A stretch of DNA of 64,000 nt from SHZL01 sp963708905 (GTDB lineage Bacteria > Pseudomonadota > Gammaproteobacteria > Xanthomonadales > SZUA-36): the NCBI GenBank assembly GCA_963708905.1, contig CAVPUV010000026.1:32619-96618 (forward strand). The letters are read 5' to 3'. Below the pieces are notes generated by a model. It had not been told where the DNA came from and searched no databases. It worked only from the letters and a program-made list of their open reading frames with translations. Positions 24,538 to 33,271 of the stretch are shown here, piece by piece. The position numbers and the translations under genes are program-made. Within the stretch, counting starts at the first letter, position 1. Each line of letters starts with the position of its first letter.

Positions 24538-26763
24538 TCACCGTTCCAGCGGCACAAGAATGGTCACCAGGGCGCCGCCTGCGGGCAAATTGTTCAGTGT
24601 GATGCGGCCGTCATGCTCCGCGACAATTTTACGGCAGATGGCAAGACCCAGGCCGCTGCCGCCGGCTTTGTGGCTGACATAAGGTTCGAACGGCCGCTCC
24701 AGTACGACCGCCGGGAAGCCGGGGCCGTCATCGCGGATTTCGAGTTGCAGCCAGTTGCGGTTCTCAAAGTTTCTTACCTGAGCGGTAATATCTATCCTCG
24801 CAGGCCTGGCCCCTGCTGCTTCTTTGGCATTGCCAATCAGGTTGTGCAGCATTTGCCGCAAACGGCCGCTATCCGCTGCCAGGCCTTCCGGTCCGGGGCA
24901 AAGCTTCAAGTCGAAAGTCAAGGCGGCATCGCCCTGCTGGTAAAGCGCTACGACCTCGCGTATCAATGCGTCCAGCTGAATCGGGCTGCGCGACAGCACG
25001 GGTTCGCGGGCATAATCCCCAAACGCGTCCACCAGTGTGCGCAATGCTTCGACCTGCGCCACGATGGTGTTCGCGGCGCGGTCCAGCATCTCGCTGTCGG
25101 CGGCTTCCAGTTTGCCGGACAGCTTCATGCGCAAGCGTTCCGCGGCAAGACGAATCGGTGTGAGTGGATTTTTCACCTCATGGGCCAGGCGTCTGGCCAC
25201 CTCCGCCCATGCGGCCTCGCGTTGTGCCTGGTTCAATACCGTGACGTCATCAAAAACGATCACCTGGCCCTGCGCCGGCGCTTGTCCTTGCGGGCCTGCA
25301 GCATGCAGCATGGATCCACGTGCGAGCAGGACCAGCCGGGTGTTCGAGCGCTCAAGCCGGATTTCCTGCTGCCAGGCCGCCCTGGCACGCTGATGCTGAT
25401 GCCGGATGGCCGCGATGAAGGGCTCCAGGTGAGGCGCCAGCATGGCCAGGCTCTGCAGCGATTGCCCGCTTGCAGCAGATGCCGTCATGCTGGCAGGCAA
25501 GCCAAGTATTTCCCGGCAGGCCCGGTTGGCCCTGATCACGTGTTCCGACGCATCCAGGGTCAGCACTCCCGATGACAGGTTGGCGAGTACCGTTTCCAGG
25601 TAATCCCCTTGTGCCTGCAGTTCGGCACGGCTTTGCTCGGCAGACTGGCTGGCTTTTTTCAGTGCCTGCGTCATGTCGTTGAAGGAACTGACCAGGAATC
25701 CGATTTCGTCCCGTTCGCCGGCCTCGATATCACTGCCAAAGTCGCCTGCAGCCACCTGCCGGGTTGCCGACGATAACCGTGACAGCGGAGCGACCATGCG
25801 CCGTGCCGCGTTCAAGGCGGCAAGGATGGCCAACAGCACACTGAGCAACAATACCAGGGACAGAATCAGTACGAAACTCTGCTTCAGGGATGCACGCAGG
25901 TAACTTACATTCTGGTAGCGGTGATATTCCTGTTCGATCGATCCGGTCAGGGCCGTGATGTTGGCTGGCAACGGGTAAATTGCCTGCAGAACGCGCGCGG
26001 AATCCCCTGGGTACTGGGCTGGTATCCTGACCAGGACACGGATCTGCAAAGCACCGCTGGCGGTAGGCTCGGCTGCTGCATACTCACCTCGTTCGGTTGC
26101 TTGCAGCAGGGCAAAATCACCGGCCCGCTCCGGCAGGCCGGTGAGAGCGTTGATATTGGCCGTGGCAATCAGAGTCCCGTTGTTTTCCAGTACGGATAAT
26201 TCCACCGGGCCGCTGGCGCGAACGCGGGACAGCAGCGACTGGCGCAGTACATCGTCGTCCTCGCGTAAATCCTGCAAGTCGGCTGCGATCTCAAGCAACT
26301 GGTTCCTGACCTCTAAAGTGCGGGTGTCCAGAAACTCCTGGCCGAGCGACAGGGAGTCAGCCAGGGCCCGCTCCACCTCGACATCGAACCAATTGTCGAT
26401 GGTGCTGGTGAGAAACCATATCGAGAATAAATAGACAATCACAGCCGGCGGCAGCGATAGGATCAGAAAATTTCGCACCCAACGCGTGGCCAAAAGCGCG
26501 CCGGGCGCCTTGGCGCGCACCCGGCGCAGCAGGGTCAACAATCGGTGTCCGATGGTCCAAAGCAGGATCAACAGTGCAAGCAGGGTCGATACCAACACCC
26601 AAAGATAACTGTCGCCCAATATCGAGCTTCCAGCCGTGTCCTGCTGCCGCCGCTGACCAGGAATAGTGCAATCAGCAATGCGATCAATACAGCAGCCACG
26701 GGCAGCGTGCGCAGCAGCGGATCTGGCTGAGCGATAACCGGCGGTTTTACTGGCTTTAATCAC
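24538..26763 (-). CDS. ntrY: NtrY-like membrane sensor histidine kinase (N-terminal frame break)
   Basis: The continuous frame covers a second membrane region (LWVLVSTLLALLILLW and FLILSLPPAVIVYLFSIWFL), a periplasmic sensor domain, a HAMP segment, a PAS domain, an H-box (RRLAHEVKNPLTPIRLAAER) and an HATPase domain (LIGNAKEAAG, DDGPGFP, GGSGLGLAI). The first membrane helix expected in NtrY (LPVAAVLIALLIALFLV) is encoded in the neighbouring frame between about 26640 and 26757, so a base is missing near 26637-26645. I therefore draw the gene to GTG 26763, which overlaps the DUF4390 stop; this start is uncertain. It should phosphorylate the adjacent NtrX. Confidence 0.85.
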   Translation of the reverse strand: MIKASKTAGYRSARSAAAHAARGCCIDRIADCTIPGQRRQQDTAGSSILGDSYLWVLVSTLLALLILLWTIGHRLLTLLRRVRAKAPGALLATRWVRNFLILSLPPAVIVYLFSIWFLTSTIDNWFDVEVERALADSLSLGQEFLDTRTLEVRNQLLEIAADLQDLREDDDVLRQSLLSRVRASGPVELSVLENNGTLIATANINALTGLPERAGDFALLQATERGEYAAAEPTASGALQIRVLVRIPAQYPGDSARVLQAIYPLPANITALTGSIEQEYHRYQNVSYLRASLKQSFVLILSLVLLLSVLLAILAALNAARRMVAPLSRLSSATRQVAAGDFGSDIEAGERDEIGFLVSSFNDMTQALKKASQSAEQSRAELQAQGDYLETVLANLSSGVLTLDASEHVIRANRACREILGLPASMTASAASGQSLQSLAMLAPHLEPFIAAIRHQHQRARAAWQQEIRLERSNTRLVLLARGSMLHAAGPQGQAPAQGQVIVFDDVTVLNQAQREAAWAEVARRLAHEVKNPLTPIRLAAERLRMKLSGKLEAADSEMLDRAANTIVAQVEALRTLVDAFGDYAREPVLSRSPIQLDALIREVVALYQQGDAALTFDLKLCPGPEGLAADSGRLRQMLHNLIGNAKEAAGARPARIDITAQVRNFENRNWLQLEIRDDGPGFPAVVLERPFEPYVSHKAGGSGLGLAICRKIVAEHDGRITLNNLPAGGALVTILVPLER

Positions 26764-27316
26764 CAGCTGCGGAACCCGGGTCCGGTCGATGCAATGGTGC
26801 GGCAAGAGACCAGGTGCGCCAGCCTGAATCATGCTGCCATTGCGATGAGAACCACACGGGCAGGCGCATAGGCGGGGGCATGTGCCGTTTCTCGAGAAAG
26901 CTTCTCACCCGCAGTTCGATCTCTCCCGCCGGCATCGGCGTGGCCGCGAGCGTGAAACTGACCGTGGCAAGTTCTGCCAAAACGTGCCGCAAGCGCGGGA
27001 ATGTGCTCACGCTGAATGGCTGCCTGCTGGTCAGTTGATAGCGATTGCTGAGCGGCAGATAACGGATTTCAAAACCCTTGTGCTCCTGTTCGATGTCGCG
27101 GCGCGACCCGGCCAGCCGTAGCGCAAGATCGGTCCGAATAACCAAAGGTACGCCATGCTTGAGAGCATTCCTCGCCTCCGGGCTGAGAACCAGCTTTTGC
27201 TGAACGACAATGTTGAGTGCATCAGCCGTCACGCGAGTATCGATCCCTTCGAGGCGGAATCCAAAGTCGCTTGCAGCAGGCGAGCAGCCGGCCAGCAGCA
27301 GCATCCCCAATGCCAT
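26756..27316 (-). CDS. DUF4390 lipoprotein
   Basis: From ATG 27316 the protein is 186 residues with a lipoprotein signal (MALGMLLLAGCSPA). The rest matches the DUF4390 family normally found between rsmB and ntrY: a segment like RTDLALRLAGSRRDIEQEHK and a C-terminal VWFSSQWQHDSGW. Longer in-frame readings upstream run over the end of rsmB and lack a plausible signal. Biochemical function is not established. Its stop overlaps the ntrY start. Confidence 0.85.
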   Translation of the reverse strand: MALGMLLLAGCSPAASDFGFRLEGIDTRVTADALNIVVQQKLVLSPEARNALKHGVPLVIRTDLALRLAGSRRDIEQEHKGFEIRYLPLSNRYQLTSRQPFSVSTFPRLRHVLAELATVSFTLAATPMPAGEIELRVRSFLEKRHMPPPMRLPVWFSSQWQHDSGWRTWSLAAPLHRPDPGSAAGD

Positions 27317-27332
27317 GCGCCATCGCCGCCAA

Positions 27333-28642
27333 TCAGGAAATTTTCTGCAGCACTGCGTAATAAAAGCCATCCATATCCTGTTCGCCCGGAAAAATCTGCC
27401 GGCCGTGTTGCTGACCATGCCCCCATGCAACATCCGCCGGCAGTTCCCCGGCGTCGCTTTGTTGAGCAAGAAAGTTGCTGATTTGGGTGCTGTTTTCATC
27501 ACGGAATATGGAACAGGTTGCATACACAAGGATACCGCCGCGATCCAGCAGCGGCCAGAGCCGGCGCAATAATCGTTGCTGTAACTGCGCTGCCTCGTGG
27601 ACGTGCTCGCTCCTGTCTGAGGTGTTTGATTTCAGGGTGGCGGCGGATAACGCCGGTCGCGGAACACGGCGCATCCAGCAGAATGCGCTGGAAAGGAATG
27701 CCATCCCACCACGCAGCCGGTTCTGTGGCGTCTGCGGTGATGAGCCTGGCATGCAGGTTCAGCCGCTGGAAATTTTCCCTGACCAGGTCCATACGGCGGG
27801 CATGGTGATCGACAGCCGTCAAGTTTGCCCCGGGCGTGCGTTCCAGCAAATGACAGGCCTTGCCGCCAGGTGCGGCACAGGCATCAAGCACATGCATGCC
27901 CGTTTGCACATCCAGCAGGTCCGCCGCCAACTGGGCAGCGGGGTCCTGTACGGAATAATGACCCGCAGCGAATCCTTGCAAGGCATTCACCTGCGCCGCC
28001 GGCGTTATGCATATAGCATCGATGGCTGAGGGATGGCTCTGGACTTCAAAGCCCTGGTCTTGCAACTGTTCGATCACGGCATGTTTGCCGGGACCACGTC
28101 TGTTGATGCGCAACCACATGCGCGCCTGATGGTTATTGGCGTTAACCAGGTACTGCCAATCCCGTGGCCAGTCAGCCCGCAGCTTTTCCAGCATCCACAA
28201 GGGATGCGCATACTGTTCGTCCTGCTCTGACAAGCGCTTCAACCAGAGCTCGCGCTCGCGCTGGAAACGGCGCAATACCGCGTTGATGATCGCAACTGCC
28301 CAGGGCTTGTCCACCAGGCGGGCGCATTCGGCGGTCTCGTGTATGGCAGCATGTGCGGGTGATTCATCCTGCCACAATTGGTACAAGCCGAGCAGGATCA
28401 GACGCTGGATATCACGATCGCGTCGCTTGATGGGTTTGCTCAACATCTGGCCTGCCAGCCAATCCAGTGCGGTCAGCCAGCGCACGACACCGTAGGCCAG
28501 GTGCCGGCTCATCGAAAGATCCCGGCTCCTCGGGCTGTCCTGCAGCGCCGGACTGTCGCTCAGATTCAGCCCGCGATCGAGCACATCAGACAGGGCGGCA
28601 ATCGCCCGTTGTCGCGGATTTTGGCAACAGGTGTTCCTTCAT
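27333..28642 (-). CDS. rsmB: 16S rRNA (cytosine967-C5)-methyltransferase RsmB (two frame breaks)
   Basis: The NusB-like N-terminal domain and the SAM-binding methyltransferase domain (LDACAAPGGKACHL, DAPCSATGVIRRHP with a catalytic Cys) are clear. Two single-base insertions break the frame. Removing one A from AAAA near 28617-28620 joins ATG 28642 to NPRQRAIAALSDVLDRGLNL. Removing one G near 27612 joins KHLRQ to SEHVHEAAQLQQRLL, followed by the second Cys motif YATCSIF and the end DMDGFYYAVLQKIS at 27333. ATG 28642 overlaps the fmt stop as ATGA. Both breaks look like homopolymer errors in an essential-type gene. Confidence 0.9.
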
Positions 28643-29587
28643 GCCGGACCGGCCGGAAGTGAAGTTGGTTTGCGCGCATTGAGGTATTCGACCGCACTGA
28701 GCTGCCGACCTCCGGGCCGTTGCAGTCGCAACAGTCGCAACAGGCCGTCCCCGGTGGCCACATCAATGCCTTCTGCGCCGGCCGCTACAATCGCGCCGGG
28801 AAGTTGTTGCCGCGATGGTGCCGCGAGTGGACTGGCAGCCCAGACGCGGGTGCGCTCTCCGGCGAGGTCACACCAGGCCACCGGCCACGGATTGAATGCA
28901 CGGACTTTGCGCTCGAGGGCCAGGGCGCCCAGCTTCCAGTCGAGTTCAGCTTCGGCTTTTGTGCAGTTTCGCGGCATAGGTGATGCCACTGTGCTCCTGG
29001 GCTACAGCAGTCATGGCGTCACCGTTTGCCAGTCCGCGCAGGCACTGCAGCAAAATATCTGCCCCCAGTATCGCGAGGCGGTCGTGCAACGATCCACCGG
29101 TTTCATCGGCCGCCAGAACAACGGCCTGCCGCGCCAGGATTGGCCCGGTGTCCAGGCCTTCATCCATCTGCATGATGCACACGCCGCTGGTTTCGTCGCC
29201 AGCTTCAATGGCGCGCTGAATCGGCGCAGCACCGCGCCAGCGGGGTAACAGGGAAGCATGTATGTTCCAGCAGCCAAACCGCGGTACTGCAAGGATTTCG
29301 CGCGGCAATATCAGTCCATAGGCAACCACGATCAAAAGATCCGGCTGCAGGCTGACCAGCCAGCGGCATACTTCGCGGTCTTTGAGGCTGCCTGGCTGGT
29401 GAACGGCAATACCGGCTGTTAGGGCTGCTTGCTTGACCGGGCTGGCCTGCATTTTACGGCCGCGTCCGGCAGGACGGTCAGGTTGAGTCAATACGGCGAG
29501 AGGTGGCCAGCCTTTGGTTATCAGATGATTGAGAGCAGGTACTGCGAAGCCGGGCGTACCGGCGAACACGATGCGCGGTGACGTCAC
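28639..29587 (-). CDS. fmt: methionyl-tRNA formyltransferase (one frame break)
   Basis: The enzyme formylates initiator Met-tRNA. The N-terminal catalytic domain shows RIVFAGTPGFAVPALNHL, the Asn-His-Asp site as NIHASLLPRWRGAAPIQRAI, and MDEGLDTGPIL. The frame breaks at about 28957: one extra A in AAAA turns KLHKAEAELDWKLG into a premature stop. The C-terminal domain continues in the adjacent frame to 28639. Start is uncertain; I used GTG 29587 just before SPRIVFAG, but TTG 29617 is also possible and would overlap def. Operon order def-fmt-rsmB is conserved. Confidence 0.9.
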
Positions 29588-29606
29588 TGTGGTCACGTGG
29601 TAATGG

Positions 29607-30131
29607 TCACAGCACAACAGCCGTTTCTTGCCCGGCCTGGCGTTTTTGTTTCTCCAGTTTCTTACGCACCATCTGGCGCTTCAGGGGTGAAAGATAATCC
29701 ACAAACAGTATGCCCTTGAGATGATCCATTTCGTGCTGCAGGCAGACCGCGTTCAAACCTTCCAGCGTTTCTTCAAAGTAAGTGCCATCCGGGTTTTGCG
29801 CCTTGACACGAATGCTTTTCGCGCGGCTGACTTCGGCAAAAATACCGGGTACCGAAAGGCAGCCTTCCTCGCAGGTCTCCGATCCATCCTGTTGCATCAG
29901 TTGCGGGTTGATGTAGACGCGGAACTGGTCACGTGTGTTACTCACATCGAGCACCAGCAGTTGCTTGTGAACGTTTACCTGGGTGGCCGCCAGCCCGATG
30001 CCGTTCTCCGTGTACATGGTTTCCTTCATATCGCTGACCAGCCGCAGCAAAGCAGCGTCGAAGTTCTCAACGGGCTTCGCTTTGATGCGCAGACGGGAAT
30101 CGGGAAATGACAGAATTTCCAATGTGGCCAT
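29607..30131 (-). CDS. def: peptide deformylase
   Basis: The 174-residue metalloenzyme removes the N-formyl group from nascent proteins. All three motifs are present: GIGLAATQ, EGCLSVP and HEMDHLKG (metal ligands Cys, His, His and catalytic Glu). First gene of the def-fmt-rsmB run; divergent from the LysM gene across a 140-bp region with a TTTAC-ACGC-GTAAA inverted repeat at 30135-30148. Confidence 0.97.
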   Translation of the reverse strand: MATLEILSFPDSRLRIKAKPVENFDAALLRLVSDMKETMYTENGIGLAATQVNVHKQLLVLDVSNTRDQFRVYINPQLMQQDGSETCEEGCLSVPGIFAEVSRAKSIRVKAQNPDGTYFEETLEGLNAVCLQHEMDHLKGILFVDYLSPLKRQMVRKKLEKQKRQAGQETAVVL

Positions 30132-30271
30132 ATATTTACACGCGTAAAAAAATAATATAGATGAACTTTACCGCAGGTTTCATTATGATAGCCAATGGCG
30201 GGCCCTGTCCGCCACATCAAAACTGACCGCATCTGACAAGATGGCTGGATGCCTACTAGAGAGGAAGGAAC

Positions 30272-31444
30272 GTGATCAGGAAACTTATTCACTTCACCTT
30301 TGCGGTATTGTTGACTGGGGCGGTGGCGGCACAGGACGTGTCATTGCGCTCCGATCACCCTGACCGTTATGTCGTGGTTAAAGGCGATACCTTATGGGAT
30401 ATTTCAGGCCGTTTCCTGGATAAACCCTGGCAATGGCCTGCGATCTGGCAAGCGAACCCGCAAATCGAAAATCCCCACCTGATTTACCCTGGCGATGTCA
30501 TTTCGCTGGTGTATGTGGATGGGGTTCCCCAATTGAGACTAAGCCGCGGCGACTCTGACACCGTCAAGTTGAGTCCCGCGATTCGTATTGTGGACAAGAA
30601 AGAACCAATCAATGCCATACCATTGGAATCGATCGAGCCTTTCTTGCGTAACATGCGTATTGTCTCCCCCAGTGAGTTCGCCACTCTTCCTTATATTGTG
30701 GCTAACCAGGAAGACCGGTTAACGGCCACCTATTCCGATCAAACCTATGCGCGTGGTCTGTCTGCGGGAGTAGGTGATGAACTCGTCGTGGCCCGTGTTT
30801 TAAGCATCTATGACCAGGTGGGAGAAGGGGATGAAATCCGCCGGGTGCTGCCCAAGGAGCATTGGAAACAGGTTCCCAATATAAGGGACCCCAATAAGAC
30901 CTTGTGGAACGACACACTGCCCTGGAACCGCCGGCCGAAAAACCCCGTCGCTTACGAACTGGTTGAAGTCAGTCGCGTTCGTGTGGCCAAGGCCGGGGAG
31001 ATTTCCGTCCTGGATATTATCCGCGATCGTACAGAAGTCAAAGAAGGCGACTTTATACTGCCAATAGAGGAATACGGGTATGACAGCACATTCTTCCCGC
31101 ATGCCATGGACAGCGTGCCGCAGGGCCTGCGAATCCTGGCCACGAAAGATGCGCTGAAAGGTGTCGGCACATACCAGATTGTGGCTATGAGCGGTGGTAC
31201 ACGCCAGGGCGTGGAATCCGGCCATGTTTTCTCGGTATTCCGCCCGGGTCTAACGGTGGACGACCGCACCGCTTACCGTTATGGCAGTTTTGCCAAAGAT
31301 AGCGAGGTCACTTTGCCGGACACGTATCATGCCCTGGTGATGGTGTTTCGTTCGTTCGATGACATCAGCTATGCCATGGTCATGTCCGGCGACAATCTGG
31401 TGCGCGAGTTCGACACACTGCGCCATCCCGGCGAGCGGCGGTAA
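30272..31444 (+). CDS. secreted LysM-domain protein
   Basis: The 390-residue protein has a signal peptide (about 1-20, cut near VAA|QD) and an N-terminal LysM peptidoglycan-binding domain (YVVVKGDTLWDISGRFL, then NPHLIYPGDVISLVYV, about 31-83). The remainder is a long domain of unknown function. Genes of this type commonly sit divergently from def and before dprA in gammaproteobacteria. AGGAAGGAACG lies upstream of ATG 30272 and is a good ribosome site. Confidence 0.88.
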   Translation: MIRKLIHFTFAVLLTGAVAAQDVSLRSDHPDRYVVVKGDTLWDISGRFLDKPWQWPAIWQANPQIENPHLIYPGDVISLVYVDGVPQLRLSRGDSDTVKLSPAIRIVDKKEPINAIPLESIEPFLRNMRIVSPSEFATLPYIVANQEDRLTATYSDQTYARGLSAGVGDELVVARVLSIYDQVGEGDEIRRVLPKEHWKQVPNIRDPNKTLWNDTLPWNRRPKNPVAYELVEVSRVRVAKAGEISVLDIIRDRTEVKEGDFILPIEEYGYDSTFFPHAMDSVPQGLRILATKDALKGVGTYQIVAMSGGTRQGVESGHVFSVFRPGLTVDDRTAYRYGSFAKDSEVTLPDTYHALVMVFRSFDDISYAMVMSGDNLVREFDTLRHPGERR

Positions 31445-31468
31445 CGAAAGATCGATCGAGAGGGGGGG

Positions 31469-31487
31469 TAATCCGCATAGCGGATTA
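31469..31487. repeat. 19-bp palindrome between the LysM gene and dprA
   Basis: TAATCCGC-ATA-GCGGATTA is a perfect inverted repeat (8-bp stem, 3-base loop), preceded by a run of seven G and followed by five. It resembles the REP-like palindromes scattered between genes in many proteobacteria. It lies just before the unresolved dprA start. Confidence 0.55.
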
Positions 31488-32638
31488 AGGGGGTTGCTGC
31501 CACGACGCAGCGCAATTGGTTAATCGCACTTCGTGCTCCCCGCCTGGGGGGCGCGAAGCTGGTGAGATTGCTGGACACGATGGGCGGCATGGATGCGCTC
31601 ATCCGCGCGGGCCGTTCAAGCCTCATTCGAGCGGGCCTGCAAGCCGACACCGTTGAAGCACTGATCCATCCGGACGAAACTTTACTGGAATCCGACATCG
31701 CATGGCTGGCGCAAGACGGTCATGACCTGATTACCTGGGACAGCGATCGTTACCCGGCTTTGCTGCGTGATCTGGCATCACCGCCGGCGGCACTTTTTAC
31801 CGACGGCGATGCCGAAATGCTGTGGCAGCCCCAACTGGCTATCGTCGGCAGCCGCAATCCGACTGCGGGTGGTGTCGATAACGCCCGGCAGTTTTCCCGC
31901 GCACTGGCTCAGCAAGGTCTCGCCATCACCAGCGGCCTTGCCAGCGGAATTGACGGAGCCGCTCATGCCGCGGCGCTGGAAGCAGGGGGCAAGACCATTG
32001 CTGTTACCGGCACCGGACTGGACCGGGTTTACCCGGCGAGTAATCGTTCGCTGGCTGCCCTGATCCGTAACAACGGCGTTCTGGTGTCGGAATTTCCTCC
32101 CGCCACGGAACCCAAGCGAGCACATTTTCCGGCACGCAATCGCATCATCTCGGGCTTGAGTCTCGGCGTGTTGGTCATCGAGGCGGGACTCAACAGCGGC
32201 TCCCTGATAACCGCCCGCCTTGCCGCCGAGCAAGGCCGGGAGGTTTTTGCGCTACCGGGCTCAATCCACAATCCCATGTCCAAAGGCTGTCACCGCCTGA
32301 TCCGGGAAGGAGCAAAGCTGGTGGAATCGGTGAATGAAATTCTGCAGGAGCTGGCGCCGCTGGCCGGGCAATTGGCCGTTTCTTTGCAACAGAGCACGCA
32401 GCCATTACAGTCTGTCCAGCTTGAGAACACCCGGCAGGAACCCAATGTCGGGGTCGATCCTGATCAGCAGAAGCTCTGGGATTGCCTGGGTCATGATCCC
32501 CTGCCCGTGGACACGATAATCCATAACAGCGGATTGACGGCGAAGGCTGTGTCCGCCATGCTGCTGATATTGGAGTTGAAAGGAAAGGTCGAAGCGCACC
32601 CGGGCGGCGCGTTCAGCCGTAAAGACAGAGGTCCCTAG
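31484..32638 (+). CDS. dprA: DNA-processing protein DprA (start unresolved)
   Basis: DprA loads RecA on incoming single-stranded DNA during transformation. The Rossmann core is complete: GSRNPTAGG, SGLASGIDGAAHAAALEAGG, GTGLDRVYPASN and FPARNRIISGLSLGVLVIEA, plus the C-terminal winged helix. The first usual start is GTG 31562, but family similarity (NWLIALRAPRLGGAKLVRLL) begins upstream at 31514 in the same frame, open back to the stop at 31478 without ATG, GTG or TTG. Either a base is missing or added near the G runs, or a rare start such as ATT 31484 is used. Followed directly by smg. Confidence 0.9.
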   Translation: MKGVAATTQRNWLIALRAPRLGGAKLVRLLDTMGGMDALIRAGRSSLIRAGLQADTVEALIHPDETLLESDIAWLAQDGHDLITWDSDRYPALLRDLASPPAALFTDGDAEMLWQPQLAIVGSRNPTAGGVDNARQFSRALAQQGLAITSGLASGIDGAAHAAALEAGGKTIAVTGTGLDRVYPASNRSLAALIRNNGVLVSEFPPATEPKRAHFPARNRIISGLSLGVLVIEAGLNSGSLITARLAAEQGREVFALPGSIHNPMSKGCHRLIREGAKLVESVNEILQELAPLAGQLAVSLQQSTQPLQSVQLENTRQEPNVGVDPDQQKLWDCLGHDPLPVDTIIHNSGLTAKAVSAMLLILELKGKVEAHPGGAFSRKDRGP

Positions 32639-33115
32639 ATGAGAGAAAATGTGCTCGACGTGCTGATGTATCTGTTCGAGAACTACTTTTACGATGAACC
32701 CGAAGAAGAGCCCGACCGTGATTCCATGGAGGAGAACCTGGAACAGGCTGGATTCAGCAACGGCGAAATCGACAAAGCGTTTGAGTGGCTCGACGGCTTG
32801 GCGGAGCAGCGTTTCCAGCCAGAGTTCACCATACGCACCGAACAACCCATTCGCGTCTTCATTGATTCCGAGACAGATCGCCTCGATACCAATTGCCGTG
32901 ATTTTCTCATGTATCTGTCCAACGTGGGCATCCTGGACGCACAGCGCCATGAGCTTGTGCTCGACCGATTGTTGGCTCTTGAATGCGATGAAATATCACT
33001 TGAAGACGTCAAGTGGGTGGTGTTGATGGTGCTGTTCAATCAACCTGGTCAGGAAGCGAATTACGCCTGGATGGAAGATTTGATGTTTGACACGGAGCAA
33101 GACTACCGTCATTAA
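32639..33115 (+). CDS. smg: Smg family protein (DUF494)
   Basis: The 158-residue protein begins MRENVLDVLMYLFENYF, the hallmark of the Smg/DUF494 family that follows dprA in many gammaproteobacteria. It has no signal peptide and is acidic. Biochemical function is not known. Its ATG abuts the dprA stop codon. Confidence 0.93.
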   Translation: MRENVLDVLMYLFENYFYDEPEEEPDRDSMEENLEQAGFSNGEIDKAFEWLDGLAEQRFQPEFTIRTEQPIRVFIDSETDRLDTNCRDFLMYLSNVGILDAQRHELVLDRLLALECDEISLEDVKWVVLMVLFNQPGQEANYAWMEDLMFDTEQDYRH

Positions 33116-33271
33116 TAATAGGGCCTGTTAACGCTTACCCGCTCGTTCGCAGTTTTTCCTGGAAGAATACCGGCTGCGTCTGTTACGCAAAGCTGTTGTA
33201 TGAATGATGCATTTGGCGCCAACGGAAAAATATTGAATGTGCATTGAAACGGGGATAACAAAATCAAGCTC

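Noticed and set aside
24514..25575. Long plus-strand frame of 353 codons
   Set aside because: It is fully antisense to the conserved kinase domain of ntrY and has no domain of its own.
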